NCBI RefSeq assembly: GCF_009377235.1
Contig: NZ_VMNX01000007.1
Coordinates: forward strand, 1-64,000
Direction of reading: 5' to 3'
Length of the DNA stretch: 64,000 bases
Source: Streptomyces acidicola
GTDB taxonomy: Bacteria > Actinomycetota > Actinomycetes > Streptomycetales > Streptomycetaceae
Position 1 is the first letter of the stretch. Each line of letters begins with the position of its first letter. Below are positions 57,138 to 64,000 of the stretch, piece after piece. The translations under genes and the position numbers were made by a program. The notes under the pieces were generated by a model that was not told where the DNA came from, made no database searches, and saw only the letters and a list, made by a program, of their open reading frames with translations.

Positions 57138-58139
57138 ATGCGTGTACTGGTCACCGGCGGTGCCGGGTTCATCGGTTCCCATGTGGTCGAGGCGCTGGCG
57201 GCGCGCGGGCACGAACCCGTCGTGTTCGACGTGCGCGAGGACGCGGAATCGGACGTACGGGACCCGGAGGCGGTCGCCCGTGCCCTGTCCGGGATGGACG
57301 CCGTGTGCCATCAGGCGGCGATGGTCGGCCTCGGCAGCGGATTCACCGACGCGGCGGAGTACGTCTCCCGCAACGACCTCGGCACCGCCGTGCTGCTCAC
57401 CGCCATGGCGGACGCGGGGGTGCGGCACCTCGTGCTGGCCGGGTCGATGGTGGTGTACGGGGAGGGGCGGTACCTCTGTGCGCGGCACGGGGTGGTGCGG
57501 CCGGGACCGCGGGCCGTCACCGACCTGGCGGCCGGCCGCTTCGAGCCGCGGTGTCCGGTCTGCGCGGAGGAGTTGTCGCCGGGACTGGTCGGGGAGGACG
57601 CCCCGGCCGATCCGCGCAACGTGTACGCCACCACCAAGCTCGCCCAGGAGCATCTGGCCGCCGCATGGGCGCGGGCGACGGGCGGATCGGCGGTGTCGTT
57701 GCGCTACCACAACGTGTACGGGCCCCGGATGCCGCGCGACACCCCGTACGCCGGGGTCGCGTCCTTCTTCCGGTCGGCGCTCGCCCGCGGTGAGGCACCG
57801 CGCGTGTACGAGGACGGCCGCCAGCGGCGGGACTTCGTGCACGTACGCGATGTGGCGGCGGCCAACGCTGCGGCGCTGGAGGCGGATTCGGCCCCCGGTG
57901 CGCTGACCGCGTACAACACCGGCAGCGGCGAACCGCACACCGTCGGGGAGATGGCACGGGCGCTGGCGGCCGCGTACGGCGGTCCCGAGCCCGTCGTCAC
58001 CGGGGAGTACCGCCTCGGGGACGTACGGCACATCACGGCGGACTCGTCGCGGCTGCGGACCGGGCTGGGCTGGAAGCCGGAGGTCGGATTCGCCGAGGGG
58101 ATGCGGGAGTTCGCGCGGGCCCGGCTGCGGGGTGAGTGA
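57138..58139 (+). CDS. NAD-dependent epimerase/dehydratase with Cys-rich insertion
   Basis: This 333-aa extended SDR has an NAD site (VLVTGGAGFIGSHVVEAL), the Ser in LAGSMVVYGEG, the catalytic YxxxK in NVYATTKLAQEH, and SLRYHNVYGPRMP. Between the Ser and Tyr regions lies an insertion with YLCARHG and PRCPVCAEEL, i.e. three Cys and a His that could bind zinc, as in a subset of actinobacterial homologues. It probably acts on a nucleotide sugar. ATG 57138 sits at the beginning of the Rossmann motif. The downstream kinase gene is convergent; the glycosyltransferase trio further on may use its product, but that is inference. Confidence 0.86.
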   Translation: MRVLVTGGAGFIGSHVVEALAARGHEPVVFDVREDAESDVRDPEAVARALSGMDAVCHQAAMVGLGSGFTDAAEYVSRNDLGTAVLLTAMADAGVRHLVLAGSMVVYGEGRYLCARHGVVRPGPRAVTDLAAGRFEPRCPVCAEELSPGLVGEDAPADPRNVYATTKLAQEHLAAAWARATGGSAVSLRYHNVYGPRMPRDTPYAGVASFFRSALARGEAPRVYEDGRQRRDFVHVRDVAAANAAALEADSAPGALTAYNTGSGEPHTVGEMARALAAAYGGPEPVVTGEYRLGDVRHITADSSRLRTGLGWKPEVGFAEGMREFARARLRGE

Positions 58140-58144
58140 AGCGG

Positions 58145-59257
58145 TCAGTGTTCGGCTGCCGGGAGGGTCACCTCGAAGCGGCAGCCGCCGGGAATGTTGC
58201 GTACGGCCGCGCGGCCCTGGTGGGCCTCCACGATCCCGCGGACGATGGCGAGCCCCAGTCCCGCACCGGCCGGAGGGGTCCGTGCGTGCGTACCGCGCCA
58301 GCCGGTGTCGAACACGCGCGGCAGATCCTCCTCGGGGATGCCGCCGCAGCCGTCCGTCACCGACAGCACGACGCCCTCGGCGGAGCGTTCGGCGGCGACC
58401 GCGACCGTCCCGTCCTCGGGTGTCCGGCGGATCGCGTTGACGAGGAGGTTGCCCAGCACCCGGTTCATCTCCTTGCTGTCCACCTCGACGGGTACCTCCT
58501 CGATGCGGTCGCCCACCAGTTTCACGCCGTGTTCCCGGGCGAGCGGGTCGGCTCCGGAGAGGGCGTCGCCCACCAGGTCGTACAGCGAGATCCGGGACGG
58601 GGTGAGGGCGAGGGTGCCGGCGTGGATACGGGACAGCTCGAAGAGGTCGCCGACCATGTCGTTGAGGCGTTCGACCTCGGTGCGTATCTGCCGCAGATAG
58701 CGGTCGGGGTCGGCGGCGACACCGTCCTCCAGCGCCTCGGACATGGCGCGCAGTCCGGCGAGCGGGGTGCGCAGGTCGTGCGAGATCCAGGCGACGAGTT
58801 CCCGCCGGGAGGACTCCAGCATGCGTTCCCGCTCCCGGGACTCCGCGAGCCTCGCGCTGGTGGCCGCCAACTCCCGGCTCAGCGCGGCGAGTTCGGCGGT
58901 CGCGGGCCGGGCCGGGGCCGCGAAGTCGCCGCCCTCGCCGAAGGAGCGGGCGGCGAGCTGGAGTTCCCGGCTGCGGGCCACCACCCAGCGGCCCAGCAGC
59001 AGCGCGGTGGCCAGGGAGACCACGGCCGCCATCGCGACCACCGTCGTGACGACGGTCAGGTCGTGCGCGGACAGGAACATCGCCTGCGCCACGGCCAGTG
59101 TGCCCGCGAACATCGCGGCCACGGCCACCGCGGCGACCACCGCCAGCGAGGCGGTCAGCGAACGGCGGCGCAACTGCCACAGCGCCGCGGCACCCAGTAG
59201 CCCGGCCGCACCGGCGCCGAGGAAGGCGAACAGGGCGATGAGGAGGGTGTCTTTCAT
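58145..59257 (-). CDS. HisKA-type sensor histidine kinase
   Basis: This 370-aa kinase has four hydrophobic segments in the first 115 residues, a HAMP-like linker, the His box LVAWISHDLRTPLAGLRAMS, N box LGNLLVNAIRRTPEDG, and G boxes DGCGGIPEEDLPRVFDT and GAGLGLAIVRGIVEAH. Little sequence lies outside the membrane, so it probably senses a membrane state or a partner. ATG 59257 has GAGGAG 5 bp before it, inside the regulator's last codons; the GTG 6 nt upstream is less well placed. It is co-translated with the OmpR-type regulator and ends 5 bp from the epimerase stop. Confidence 0.88.
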   Translation of the reverse strand: MKDTLLIALFAFLGAGAAGLLGAAALWQLRRRSLTASLAVVAAVAVAAMFAGTLAVAQAMFLSAHDLTVVTTVVAMAAVVSLATALLLGRWVVARSRELQLAARSFGEGGDFAAPARPATAELAALSRELAATSARLAESRERERMLESSRRELVAWISHDLRTPLAGLRAMSEALEDGVAADPDRYLRQIRTEVERLNDMVGDLFELSRIHAGTLALTPSRISLYDLVGDALSGADPLAREHGVKLVGDRIEEVPVEVDSKEMNRVLGNLLVNAIRRTPEDGTVAVAAERSAEGVVLSVTDGCGGIPEEDLPRVFDTGWRGTHARTPPAGAGLGLAIVRGIVEAHQGRAAVRNIPGGCRFEVTLPAAEH

Positions 59258-59259
59258 GA

Positions 59260-60018
59260 TCACTCCTCGTCGGAGGCCGTGGGGGCGGGATCGAAGCGGT
59301 AGCCCACACCCCAGACCGTACGGATCAGGCGGGGCCGGCCGGGATCGTCCTCGACCTTGCCCCGCAGTCGCCGGACGTGGACGGTGACGGTCGACAGGTC
59401 ACCGAAGTCCCAGCCCCACACCTCGCGCATCAGATCCTCGCGGCTGTACGCCCGGCCCGGATGGCGCAGGAGGAACGCGAGCAGGTCGAACTCGCGGAGG
59501 GTGAGGGCGAGGTCCGCGCCGTTCCTGGTGGCGCGGCGGGCGGCCGGGTCGACGGTGAGTCCGGCCGCGCTCAGCGGGCGCGTCGCCGCGGGAGGCCGGG
59601 TCCGGCGCAGCACCGACTCCACGCGCAGCACCAGCTCCCGGGGGCTGAACGGCTTGGTGACGTAGTCGTCGGCGCCGACCTCCAGGCCCAGGATCCGGTC
59701 GTCCTCGTCACCGCGGGCGGTGAGCATGATGACCGGGACGGGGGCGCGTCCACGCATCCGGCGGCACACCTCCAGTCCGTCCATCCCGGGCAGCATCAGG
59801 TCCAGGACCACCAGGTCCGGCCAGTGCGCGGCGGCCCGGTCGAGTGCCGCCGGACCGTCTCCGGCCCGGTCCACCACGTATCCGGCACGGTCCAGATAAC
59901 CCGAGACGACCTCGGCGACCGTGGGGTCGTCGTCGACGACGAGGACGCGGGCGCCCCCGGCCCCGCGGCCGGCGGTCCCGCCCGCCGTCGGATCGTAAGA
60001 CTGCTGCTCCTTGGCCAT
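59260..60018 (-). CDS. OmpR/PhoB-family response regulator
   Basis: This 252-aa regulator has a receiver domain (VLVVDDDPTVAEVVSGYLDR, acceptor in LVVLDLMLPGMDGLE, VIMLTARGDEDDR, GADDYVTKPFSPREL) and a winged-helix end (LTLREFDLLAFLLRHPG, TVTVHVRRLRGKVEDDPGRP, RTVWGVGYRFDP). ATG 60018 leaves a 24-residue Gly-rich leader. It overlaps the kinase coding region by its stop and is divergent from the glycosyltransferase operon by 126 bp containing direct TTCGTAAGG repeats, so that operon is a likely target. Confidence 0.9.
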   Translation of the reverse strand: MAKEQQSYDPTAGGTAGRGAGGARVLVVDDDPTVAEVVSGYLDRAGYVVDRAGDGPAALDRAAAHWPDLVVLDLMLPGMDGLEVCRRMRGRAPVPVIMLTARGDEDDRILGLEVGADDYVTKPFSPRELVLRVESVLRRTRPPAATRPLSAAGLTVDPAARRATRNGADLALTLREFDLLAFLLRHPGRAYSREDLMREVWGWDFGDLSTVTVHVRRLRGKVEDDPGRPRLIRTVWGVGYRFDPAPTASDEE

Positions 60019-60087
60019 GGGGCCAGCCTCGCACCGCCTGTCCTTGCCCGTCCCCCTCCGAGCCGCCCAGAGCCCCGACGTCCGTGT

Positions 60088-60133
60088 TTCGTAAGGAGCG
60101 GCAGTCCGATATGCGCCATTCGCATTCGTAAGG
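60088..60133. promoter_or_regulatory. Direct TTCGTAAGG repeats between regulator and GT2 genes
   Basis: TTCGTAAGG occurs at 60088-60096 and 60125-60133, 37 bp apart, in the divergent 126-bp region. ATTCGCATTCG precedes the second copy, making a shorter direct repeat. OmpR-type regulators bind direct repeats, so this is a candidate site; the second copy also overlaps the GT2 ribosome site. Confidence 0.45.
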
Positions 60134-60144
60134 TGAGACCCGTG

Positions 60145-60867
60145 ATGACCTCTTCCACGCCTGAGGACGTCGATGTCGTCCTCCCCTGCCTGAACGAGGC
60201 CGGCGCCCTGCCCTGGGTTCTTGCCCGGATCCCTCCTGGCTGGCGCGCCCTCGTGGTGGACAACGGCTCCACCGACGGCTCGGCGGACCTCGCCCGGGCA
60301 CTTGGCGCGACCGTCGTCCGGGAACCGCGCCGTGGCTTCGGCGCGGCCTGCCACGCGGGGCTGACCGCCGCGACGGCCGAGATCGTGTGCTTCTGCGACT
60401 GCGACGCCTCACTGAACCCGGCCCTGCTCGTGCCCTTCGTGCATGAAGTGCGGGACGGCCAGGCGGACCTGGTGCTCGGGCGGCGCCGGCCGCGGGGCCG
60501 GGGCGCCTGGCCCGCGCACGCCCGGGCCGGCAATCTCGCGCTGGCCCTGATGCTGCGCCGCCGCACCGGACTGCGCCTGCACGACCTCGGCCCGCTGCGC
60601 GCCGCCCGCCGCGAGGCGCTGCTCGCCCTGGACCTGACCGACCGCCGCAGCGGCTATCCGCTGCAGATGGTCGTGCGCGCCGCCGACGCGGGCTGGCGTG
60701 TCACCGAGCACGACGTCCCGTACCGGCCGCGCACCGGCGCCTCGAAGGTGACCGGGACCTGGCGCGGCACCTGGCAGGCGGTACGGGACATGAGCCGCGT
60801 CCTGGCCGAGGAGCCCGCCACACCGCCGGCTGCCGCTCCCCAGGCGCAAGGAGGGCCCTGCCCTTGA
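60145..60867 (+). CDS. GT2-family glycosyltransferase (dolichol-phosphate-mannose-synthase-like)
   Basis: This 240-aa soluble protein has the GT-A fold: VDVVLPCLNEAGALPWVLAR, ALVVDNGSTDGSADLARALG, the metal-binding CDCDAS and the family end LQMVVRAADAGWRVTEHDVP. There are no membrane helices. It transfers a sugar from a nucleotide donor to an unknown lipid or small acceptor. ATG 60145 follows AAGGTGAG. The last codon TGA overlaps the TTG start of the next gene, so the two are co-translated. A DUF2064 transferase and a methyltransferase follow. Confidence 0.85.
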   Translation: MTSSTPEDVDVVLPCLNEAGALPWVLARIPPGWRALVVDNGSTDGSADLARALGATVVREPRRGFGAACHAGLTAATAEIVCFCDCDASLNPALLVPFVHEVRDGQADLVLGRRRPRGRGAWPAHARAGNLALALMLRRRTGLRLHDLGPLRAARREALLALDLTDRRSGYPLQMVVRAADAGWRVTEHDVPYRPRTGASKVTGTWRGTWQAVRDMSRVLAEEPATPPAAAPQAQGGPCP

Positions 60868-61481
60868 CCACCCTCCTCGTCATCGCGAAAGAGCCCCGGC
60901 CCGGAAGGGTGAAGACCCGGCTCACGCCACCGTTCACACCCGTGGAGGCGGCGGCCCTCGCCGCGGCGGCCCTCACGGACACCCTGCGTACGGTGGCCGC
61001 GACGCCCGCCCGGCGCCGGGTCCTGGTCCTCGACGGGAGGGCCGGTCACTGGCTGCCGCCCGGCTTCGACGTCGTACCGCAGTGCGCGGGCGCCCTCGAC
61101 GAACGGCTGGCCGCGGCCTTCGCCGACTGCGCCGGACCCACCCTGCTGATCGGGATGGACACCCCGCAGGTGACACCGGAGCTGCTCACCGTGGACCTCG
61201 ACGAAGGCGACGCCTGCCTCGGTCCCGCCGAGGACGGTGGCTTCTGGGCCCTGGGGCTGGCCGATCCGGACCCGGAACTGCTGCGCGGAGTCCCGATGTC
61301 GACGCCCACCACCGGCGCCGCCCAGCGCGACCGGCTCGTCGCCGCCGGTCTGCGCGTACACGATCTGCCGCGCCTGCGGGACGTCGACACGGCCGCCGAC
61401 GCCGAGGCTGTCGCCGCCGAGGCACCGCACAGCCACTTCGCCGCGGAGCTGGCCCGGCTGCGAGCGGTCGGCGGCCGATGA
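60864..61481 (+). CDS. DUF2064/TIGR04282-type transferase
   Basis: This 205-aa protein matches the CofC/GT-A-like DUF2064 family: LLVIAKEPRPGRVKTRLTPP at the N-terminus, LLIGMDTPQVTPELL, and GPAEDGGFWALGLADP. Some members are placed in arsenosugar biosynthesis, but no arsenite methyltransferase or radical SAM partner is here, so I do not carry that name over. It begins at TTG 60864, overlapping the GT2 stop, and ends in ATGA with the methyltransferase start. This triple coupling suggests one pathway. It probably handles a nucleotide- or phosphate-activated sugar. Confidence 0.85.
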   Translation: MTTLLVIAKEPRPGRVKTRLTPPFTPVEAAALAAAALTDTLRTVAATPARRRVLVLDGRAGHWLPPGFDVVPQCAGALDERLAAAFADCAGPTLLIGMDTPQVTPELLTVDLDEGDACLGPAEDGGFWALGLADPDPELLRGVPMSTPTTGAAQRDRLVAAGLRVHDLPRLRDVDTAADAEAVAAEAPHSHFAAELARLRAVGGR

Positions 61482-62257
61482 GCACGGCGCACGAAGCGAC
61501 GGCGCGGGACGGCACGAAGCGCCCCTGGTCCGCCGACCCCTACGCCGACGCCCTGCGGACCGGTCGCGGACCGCTCTTCCTGCGCCGCAGCGACGGGTGG
61601 CTGCTGCCCCTGGACGTGGAACGGTGGTGTGCCCGCGCCGACGCCGTGGACCTGGCGGTCCTGGACCGGTGCGAGGGTGCCGTGCTCGACGTGGGATGCG
61701 GGCCGGGGCGGCTGGTCGTGGAGCTCGCCGCCCGGGGCCGGTCCGCGCTCGGCATCGACGTCAGCGAGGCGGCGGTCGCCCACACCGCGGCACTCGGGGG
61801 GCGGGCCCTGTGGCGCTCGGTCTTCGAACCGCTGCCCGGCGAGGGCCGTTGGAACACCGCCCTGCTCCTGGACGGCAACCTCGGCATCGGCGGCGACCCG
61901 CGGGCCCTGCTCCGCAGGCTGGCCGAGCTGTTGCGGCCCGGCGGCCTGCTGATCGCCGAGACGGCCCCGGCGGACGTGGACGAGCGCGTCGAGGTCCGCC
62001 TCGTGTACGGCCCCGACGCACGGGGCTCCGCCGACGCCCTGTTCCCCTGGGCCAGGCTCGGCACCCCGGCACTGCTTCGGTACGCCGGCCCGCTGGGCTG
62101 GAGTGCCGACGATCAGTGGTCGGCCGGGGACCGCTGCTTCGTCGCCCTGCGCAGCCGCAGCACCAGCAGCAGCGCCGAGCCGCCGAAGAGCACGGCCGTG
62201 ATCAGCAGCCAGCGGGTGAAGAAGCCCTCCGCGGACAGTCCGGTGACGGGCTCGTAG
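61478..62257 (+). CDS. Class I SAM-dependent methyltransferase, tail overlapping the opposite gene
   Basis: This 259-aa Rossmann methyltransferase has motif I AVLDVGCGPGRLVVELAARG, acidic loop ALGIDVSEAAVAH, then NTALLLDGNLGIGGDPRALL and LLRPGGLLIAETAP. ATG 61478 overlaps the DUF2064 stop by 4 nt. The conserved domain ends at about 62150 (GDRCFVALR). A further 35 Ser/Lys-rich residues follow before the stop at 62257, and 145 bp of the gene lies antisense to the membrane protein gene. The methyl acceptor may be the product of the coupled transferases. Confidence 0.85.
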   Translation: MSTAHEATARDGTKRPWSADPYADALRTGRGPLFLRRSDGWLLPLDVERWCARADAVDLAVLDRCEGAVLDVGCGPGRLVVELAARGRSALGIDVSEAAVAHTAALGGRALWRSVFEPLPGEGRWNTALLLDGNLGIGGDPRALLRRLAELLRPGGLLIAETAPADVDERVEVRLVYGPDARGSADALFPWARLGTPALLRYAGPLGWSADDQWSAGDRCFVALRSRSTSSSAEPPKSTAVISSQRVKKPSADSPVTGS

Positions 62258-62571
62258 CTTTCCGCCACGCGACCGCTGATCAGCGGGAACCACACGAGCA
62301 GAAGAAGCCCGGACAGGGCGGCCGGAACGCGGACGTACATCGTCCGCTCCCGGTGGCCGACGGCGCCGAACACACCGGCGACGGCCCGGTCCACTGCCGC
62401 GTACAGCGGCAGAAACACGAGGTCGTGCAGCACCGCCGCGCCCACGAACCAGAGCGTCACCGCCGGCGCGTCACCGGCCAGCAGGCGCACGCCCGCGTAT
62501 CCGGCAAGCGCGAACGAACAGGCCAGGAGCAGGATCTGCAAGGGGCTTCCCAGCGTAGGAAGTCTTCTCAT
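62113..62571 (-). CDS. Small integral membrane protein
   Basis: This 152-aa protein has four hydrophobic helices (ILLLACSFALAGYAGVRLLA, VTLWFVGAAVLHDLVFLPLY, AALSGLLLLVWFPLIS, WLLITAVLFGGSALLLVLRL) with short loops and a basic tail. I do not recognise a family. ATG 62571 follows GGAGAACCCC. It is 75 bp downstream of the molybdopterin enzyme gene on the same strand and probably shares its transcript. The antisense overlap with the methyltransferase gene covers the last helix and tail, which are clearly membrane-like, so both genes look real. Confidence 0.75.
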   Translation of the reverse strand: MRRLPTLGSPLQILLLACSFALAGYAGVRLLAGDAPAVTLWFVGAAVLHDLVFLPLYAAVDRAVAGVFGAVGHRERTMYVRVPAALSGLLLLVWFPLISGRVAESYEPVTGLSAEGFFTRWLLITAVLFGGSALLLVLRLRRATKQRSPADH

Positions 62572-62646
62572 CACGGGGTTCTCCTCACCGCACGGCTCTT
62601 GTCGTCCCGAGGGCTCTTGTCGTCACAGGTCCCCCCGCAGGCCCGG

Positions 62647-63915
62647 TCACAGGTCGCCGAAGGTCATCCGGGCCACCCACTTGGTGTTGAGCACGCCGGG
62701 CGCCGCGGGCACGATGATCCGGGCCGGGTGGCCGTGGTCGGGTGTCAGCGGCTCGCCGTTGACGTCCAGGGCCAGCAGGGAGCGCGCATCACGCACCTGG
62801 TTGGCGCGCAGGGCGGCCCTGCGGAAGGCCCCGTGCCGTTGGAGGGACTCCACCAGGACGTCGGGGGCCGTGTCCGCCTCGTAACCGACCAGCGCGGCGA
62901 GGTCCCGCAGCCGTACGCCCCGCCACCACTGGTTGGAGGTCGACCAGCCCTCCACACAGGCGATGGGGAGCGCCGAGCTGTGCAGGGGGAGACCCAGCAG
63001 TTCGGCCCGGCTCAACCGGACGGTGCCCGAGGGCCCGGTGACGGCCAGTCGCCACACCTCGTCACTGGTCTCCCGCGCGCTGATCCCCCGGTACGCGGCC
63101 GTCTTGTTGATCTGGAAGCCGCCCGGGCCGCTGCCGGGATCCGCGAAGCCGTGCGGTGCGAGGAGGGCCGTGCGCCGCAGCGGACCGTCGAAGCTCTGTC
63201 CCGCCGTCGTCACGAACAGCGCCAGCGAACCGCCTCCGACCAGCCACAGCGATCCTCGCCGGGACACCGTGGGCGCCGCGGGCCGCGGGGACACCAGCGG
63301 GAAGTCCGGCTCCCCGCCTGCCTCCTCCTCAGGGCCCTTCCCCGCCCGCATGCGACGCAGGTTGCGTACGGCGGCGGGCGCGCGGAGGAGCGCGTGCACG
63401 ACGAACGCGGCGAAGAACACCCACGCCCCGTAGAAGTGCAGCGGATAGAAGGAGCCGGGGAAGACGTAGTCCAGCTGAACGTTGAGCACACCCGTCACGA
63501 ACTCGAAGAGCGCTCCGCCGACCAGCAGGAGCAGCGAGATCCGCTCCAGGGCGTGGGCTAGCGACCGGACCGGCGGCAGGGCGAACAGCTTCGGCACCAC
63601 CGACCAGAGTTTGGCCAGCAGGACGGGGACGATCGTGATGCCCAGTGTGACGTGGACGCCCTGGGTGAGCCGGTACAGCCAGTACGGACCGGTCGGCCAG
63701 GCGAAGAGGTAGAAGCCGAGGATCCCCTTCTCCGGGGTCTTGTCGTTCACCGGCGACAGATCCGGGTTGTACGCCGCGTACGACAGCAGCCCCGTCACGA
63801 ACAGCACGGTGATACCCACCAGCAGCACGACACCGAGCACGGAGGTGAACCAGGGGCCGCGCACCGGACTGCGCCAGAAGCCGGGCGATGAGGGAGGAAG
63901 CGGTTGGTCGCGCAT
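62647..63915 (-). CDS. Cytochrome b561-like/molybdopterin oxidoreductase fusion
   Basis: This 422-aa protein has four or five membrane helices in the first 200 residues with possible haem His in RLTQGVHVTLGI, FYPLHFYGAW and FVVHALLRA. A sulfite-oxidase-fold domain follows (about 285-422) with the Mo-coordinating Cys in LPIACVEGWSTSNQWWRG and the pterin-side VNGEPLTPDHGHPARII. This looks like a fused membrane haem b partner and catalytic Mo subunit, functionally comparable to MsrQ with MsrP, but the order and sequence differ. A segment of the TVSRRGSLWLVGGGSLALFV type separates the parts. ATG 63915 is chosen over a longer reading. The substrate is unknown. Confidence 0.85.
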   Translation of the reverse strand: MRDQPLPPSSPGFWRSPVRGPWFTSVLGVVLLVGITVLFVTGLLSYAAYNPDLSPVNDKTPEKGILGFYLFAWPTGPYWLYRLTQGVHVTLGITIVPVLLAKLWSVVPKLFALPPVRSLAHALERISLLLLVGGALFEFVTGVLNVQLDYVFPGSFYPLHFYGAWVFFAAFVVHALLRAPAAVRNLRRMRAGKGPEEEAGGEPDFPLVSPRPAAPTVSRRGSLWLVGGGSLALFVTTAGQSFDGPLRRTALLAPHGFADPGSGPGGFQINKTAAYRGISARETSDEVWRLAVTGPSGTVRLSRAELLGLPLHSSALPIACVEGWSTSNQWWRGVRLRDLAALVGYEADTAPDVLVESLQRHGAFRRAALRANQVRDARSLLALDVNGEPLTPDHGHPARIIVPAAPGVLNTKWVARMTFGDL

Positions 63916-64000
63916 GTCCCGACGGTAGGCCGGAACCGGCCCCCGAAAGGGTGCGCGACCCATGACGAAACGCTGACGTCAGCGGTGCGGGCGACAGTGT
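63916..64000. other. Right edge, no gene seen
   Basis: The last 85 bp contain the upstream region of the molybdopterin enzyme gene and a short plus-strand ATG that stops after four codons. ACGCTGACGTCAGCG (63970-63984) contains the palindrome CGCTGACGTCAGCG, a possible operator at the divergent end. Confidence 0.45.

Noticed and set aside
60864-62257. An arsenosugar biosynthesis operon
   Set aside because: The DUF2064-type protein alone hints at it, but there is no ArsM with its Cys set, no radical SAM ArsS and no arsenic regulator in the region.

Overview
The window looks like part of a Streptomyces chromosome, or that of a very close actinobacterium. G+C is very high throughout, GTG and TTG starts preceded by GGAGG-type ribosome sites are frequent, and the gene content is typical: Tat and Sec secreted polysaccharidases, several LacI/GntR/LysR regulators, SpoIIE-type phosphatases, and two-component pairs with 4-nt stop/start overlaps. 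No rRNA, tRNA, CRISPR array or prophage was seen. The only insertion-sequence traces are at the left edge and near 5.4 kb.

Left part (0-12 kb). A fragment of an IS110-type transposase abuts the 3' end of a dihydropteroate synthase gene (folP). Next comes a small aromatic catabolism unit: LigA/LigB-type extradiol dioxygenase subunits, and a divergent tetrahydrofolate-dependent O-demethylase of the LigM/DesA type. An orphan LuxR-type response regulator, a decayed sensor kinase and a truncated sulfatase form a degraded zone (4.8-6.2 kb). After a secreted hypothetical protein and a double SnoaL protein come an NAD formate dehydrogenase and a LysR regulator with a clear palindrome in the fdh promoter, then a family 5 uracil-DNA glycosylase and a DUF488 protein. 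O-demethylation loads methyl groups on folate, and folate synthesis plus formate oxidation would complement that.

Centre-left (12-24 kb). A 952-aa Tat-exported protein of unknown activity and a GH36 alpha-galactosidase appear to share a promoter/operator design (TAGCGT -10 followed by GTAAACGTTTAC-like sites), with a LacI gene between them and the following operon. That operon (GntR, ADP-ribosylglycohydrolase, NCS1 permease, PfkB kinase) resembles the yegTUVW arrangement, but with a cytosine-type permease.

Centre (24-39 kb). Genes include a DEDD exonuclease, a secreted M23-like protein with an altered metal ligand and a structured leader, a NarL/LuxR two-component pair, a nitronate monooxygenase, a membrane PAS-SpoIIE phosphatase, a divergent AhpD/pirin pair and a small GNAT. 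A plant cell-wall block follows: a GH5 cellulase with CBM_X2, a LacI regulator and a GH43 enzyme. It shares CGAAA/TTTCG-type operators with the GH62 and GH10-GH62 genes at 53.6-57 kb.

Centre-right (38-53 kb). A CBS protein, an FtsH protease with an 11-residue glutamine tail, an alpha/beta hydrolase and a YbhN-type membrane protein precede a three-gene unit: a small YqiJ-like membrane protein, a YqiK-like flotillin and a 1,644-aa AAA+ ATPase. A 14-bp perfect inverted repeat lies in front of it. I consider this the best candidate for a poorly described system in the window. A divergent AAHS aromatic-acid transporter follows.

Right part (57-64 kb). An epimerase with a Cys-rich insertion, an OmpR/HisKA pair, and a divergent translationally coupled trio (GT2 glycosyltransferase, DUF2064 transferase, SAM methyltransferase) face a small membrane protein and a cytochrome b561-like/molybdopterin fusion. 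The methyltransferase and membrane protein genes overlap tail to tail by 145 bp.
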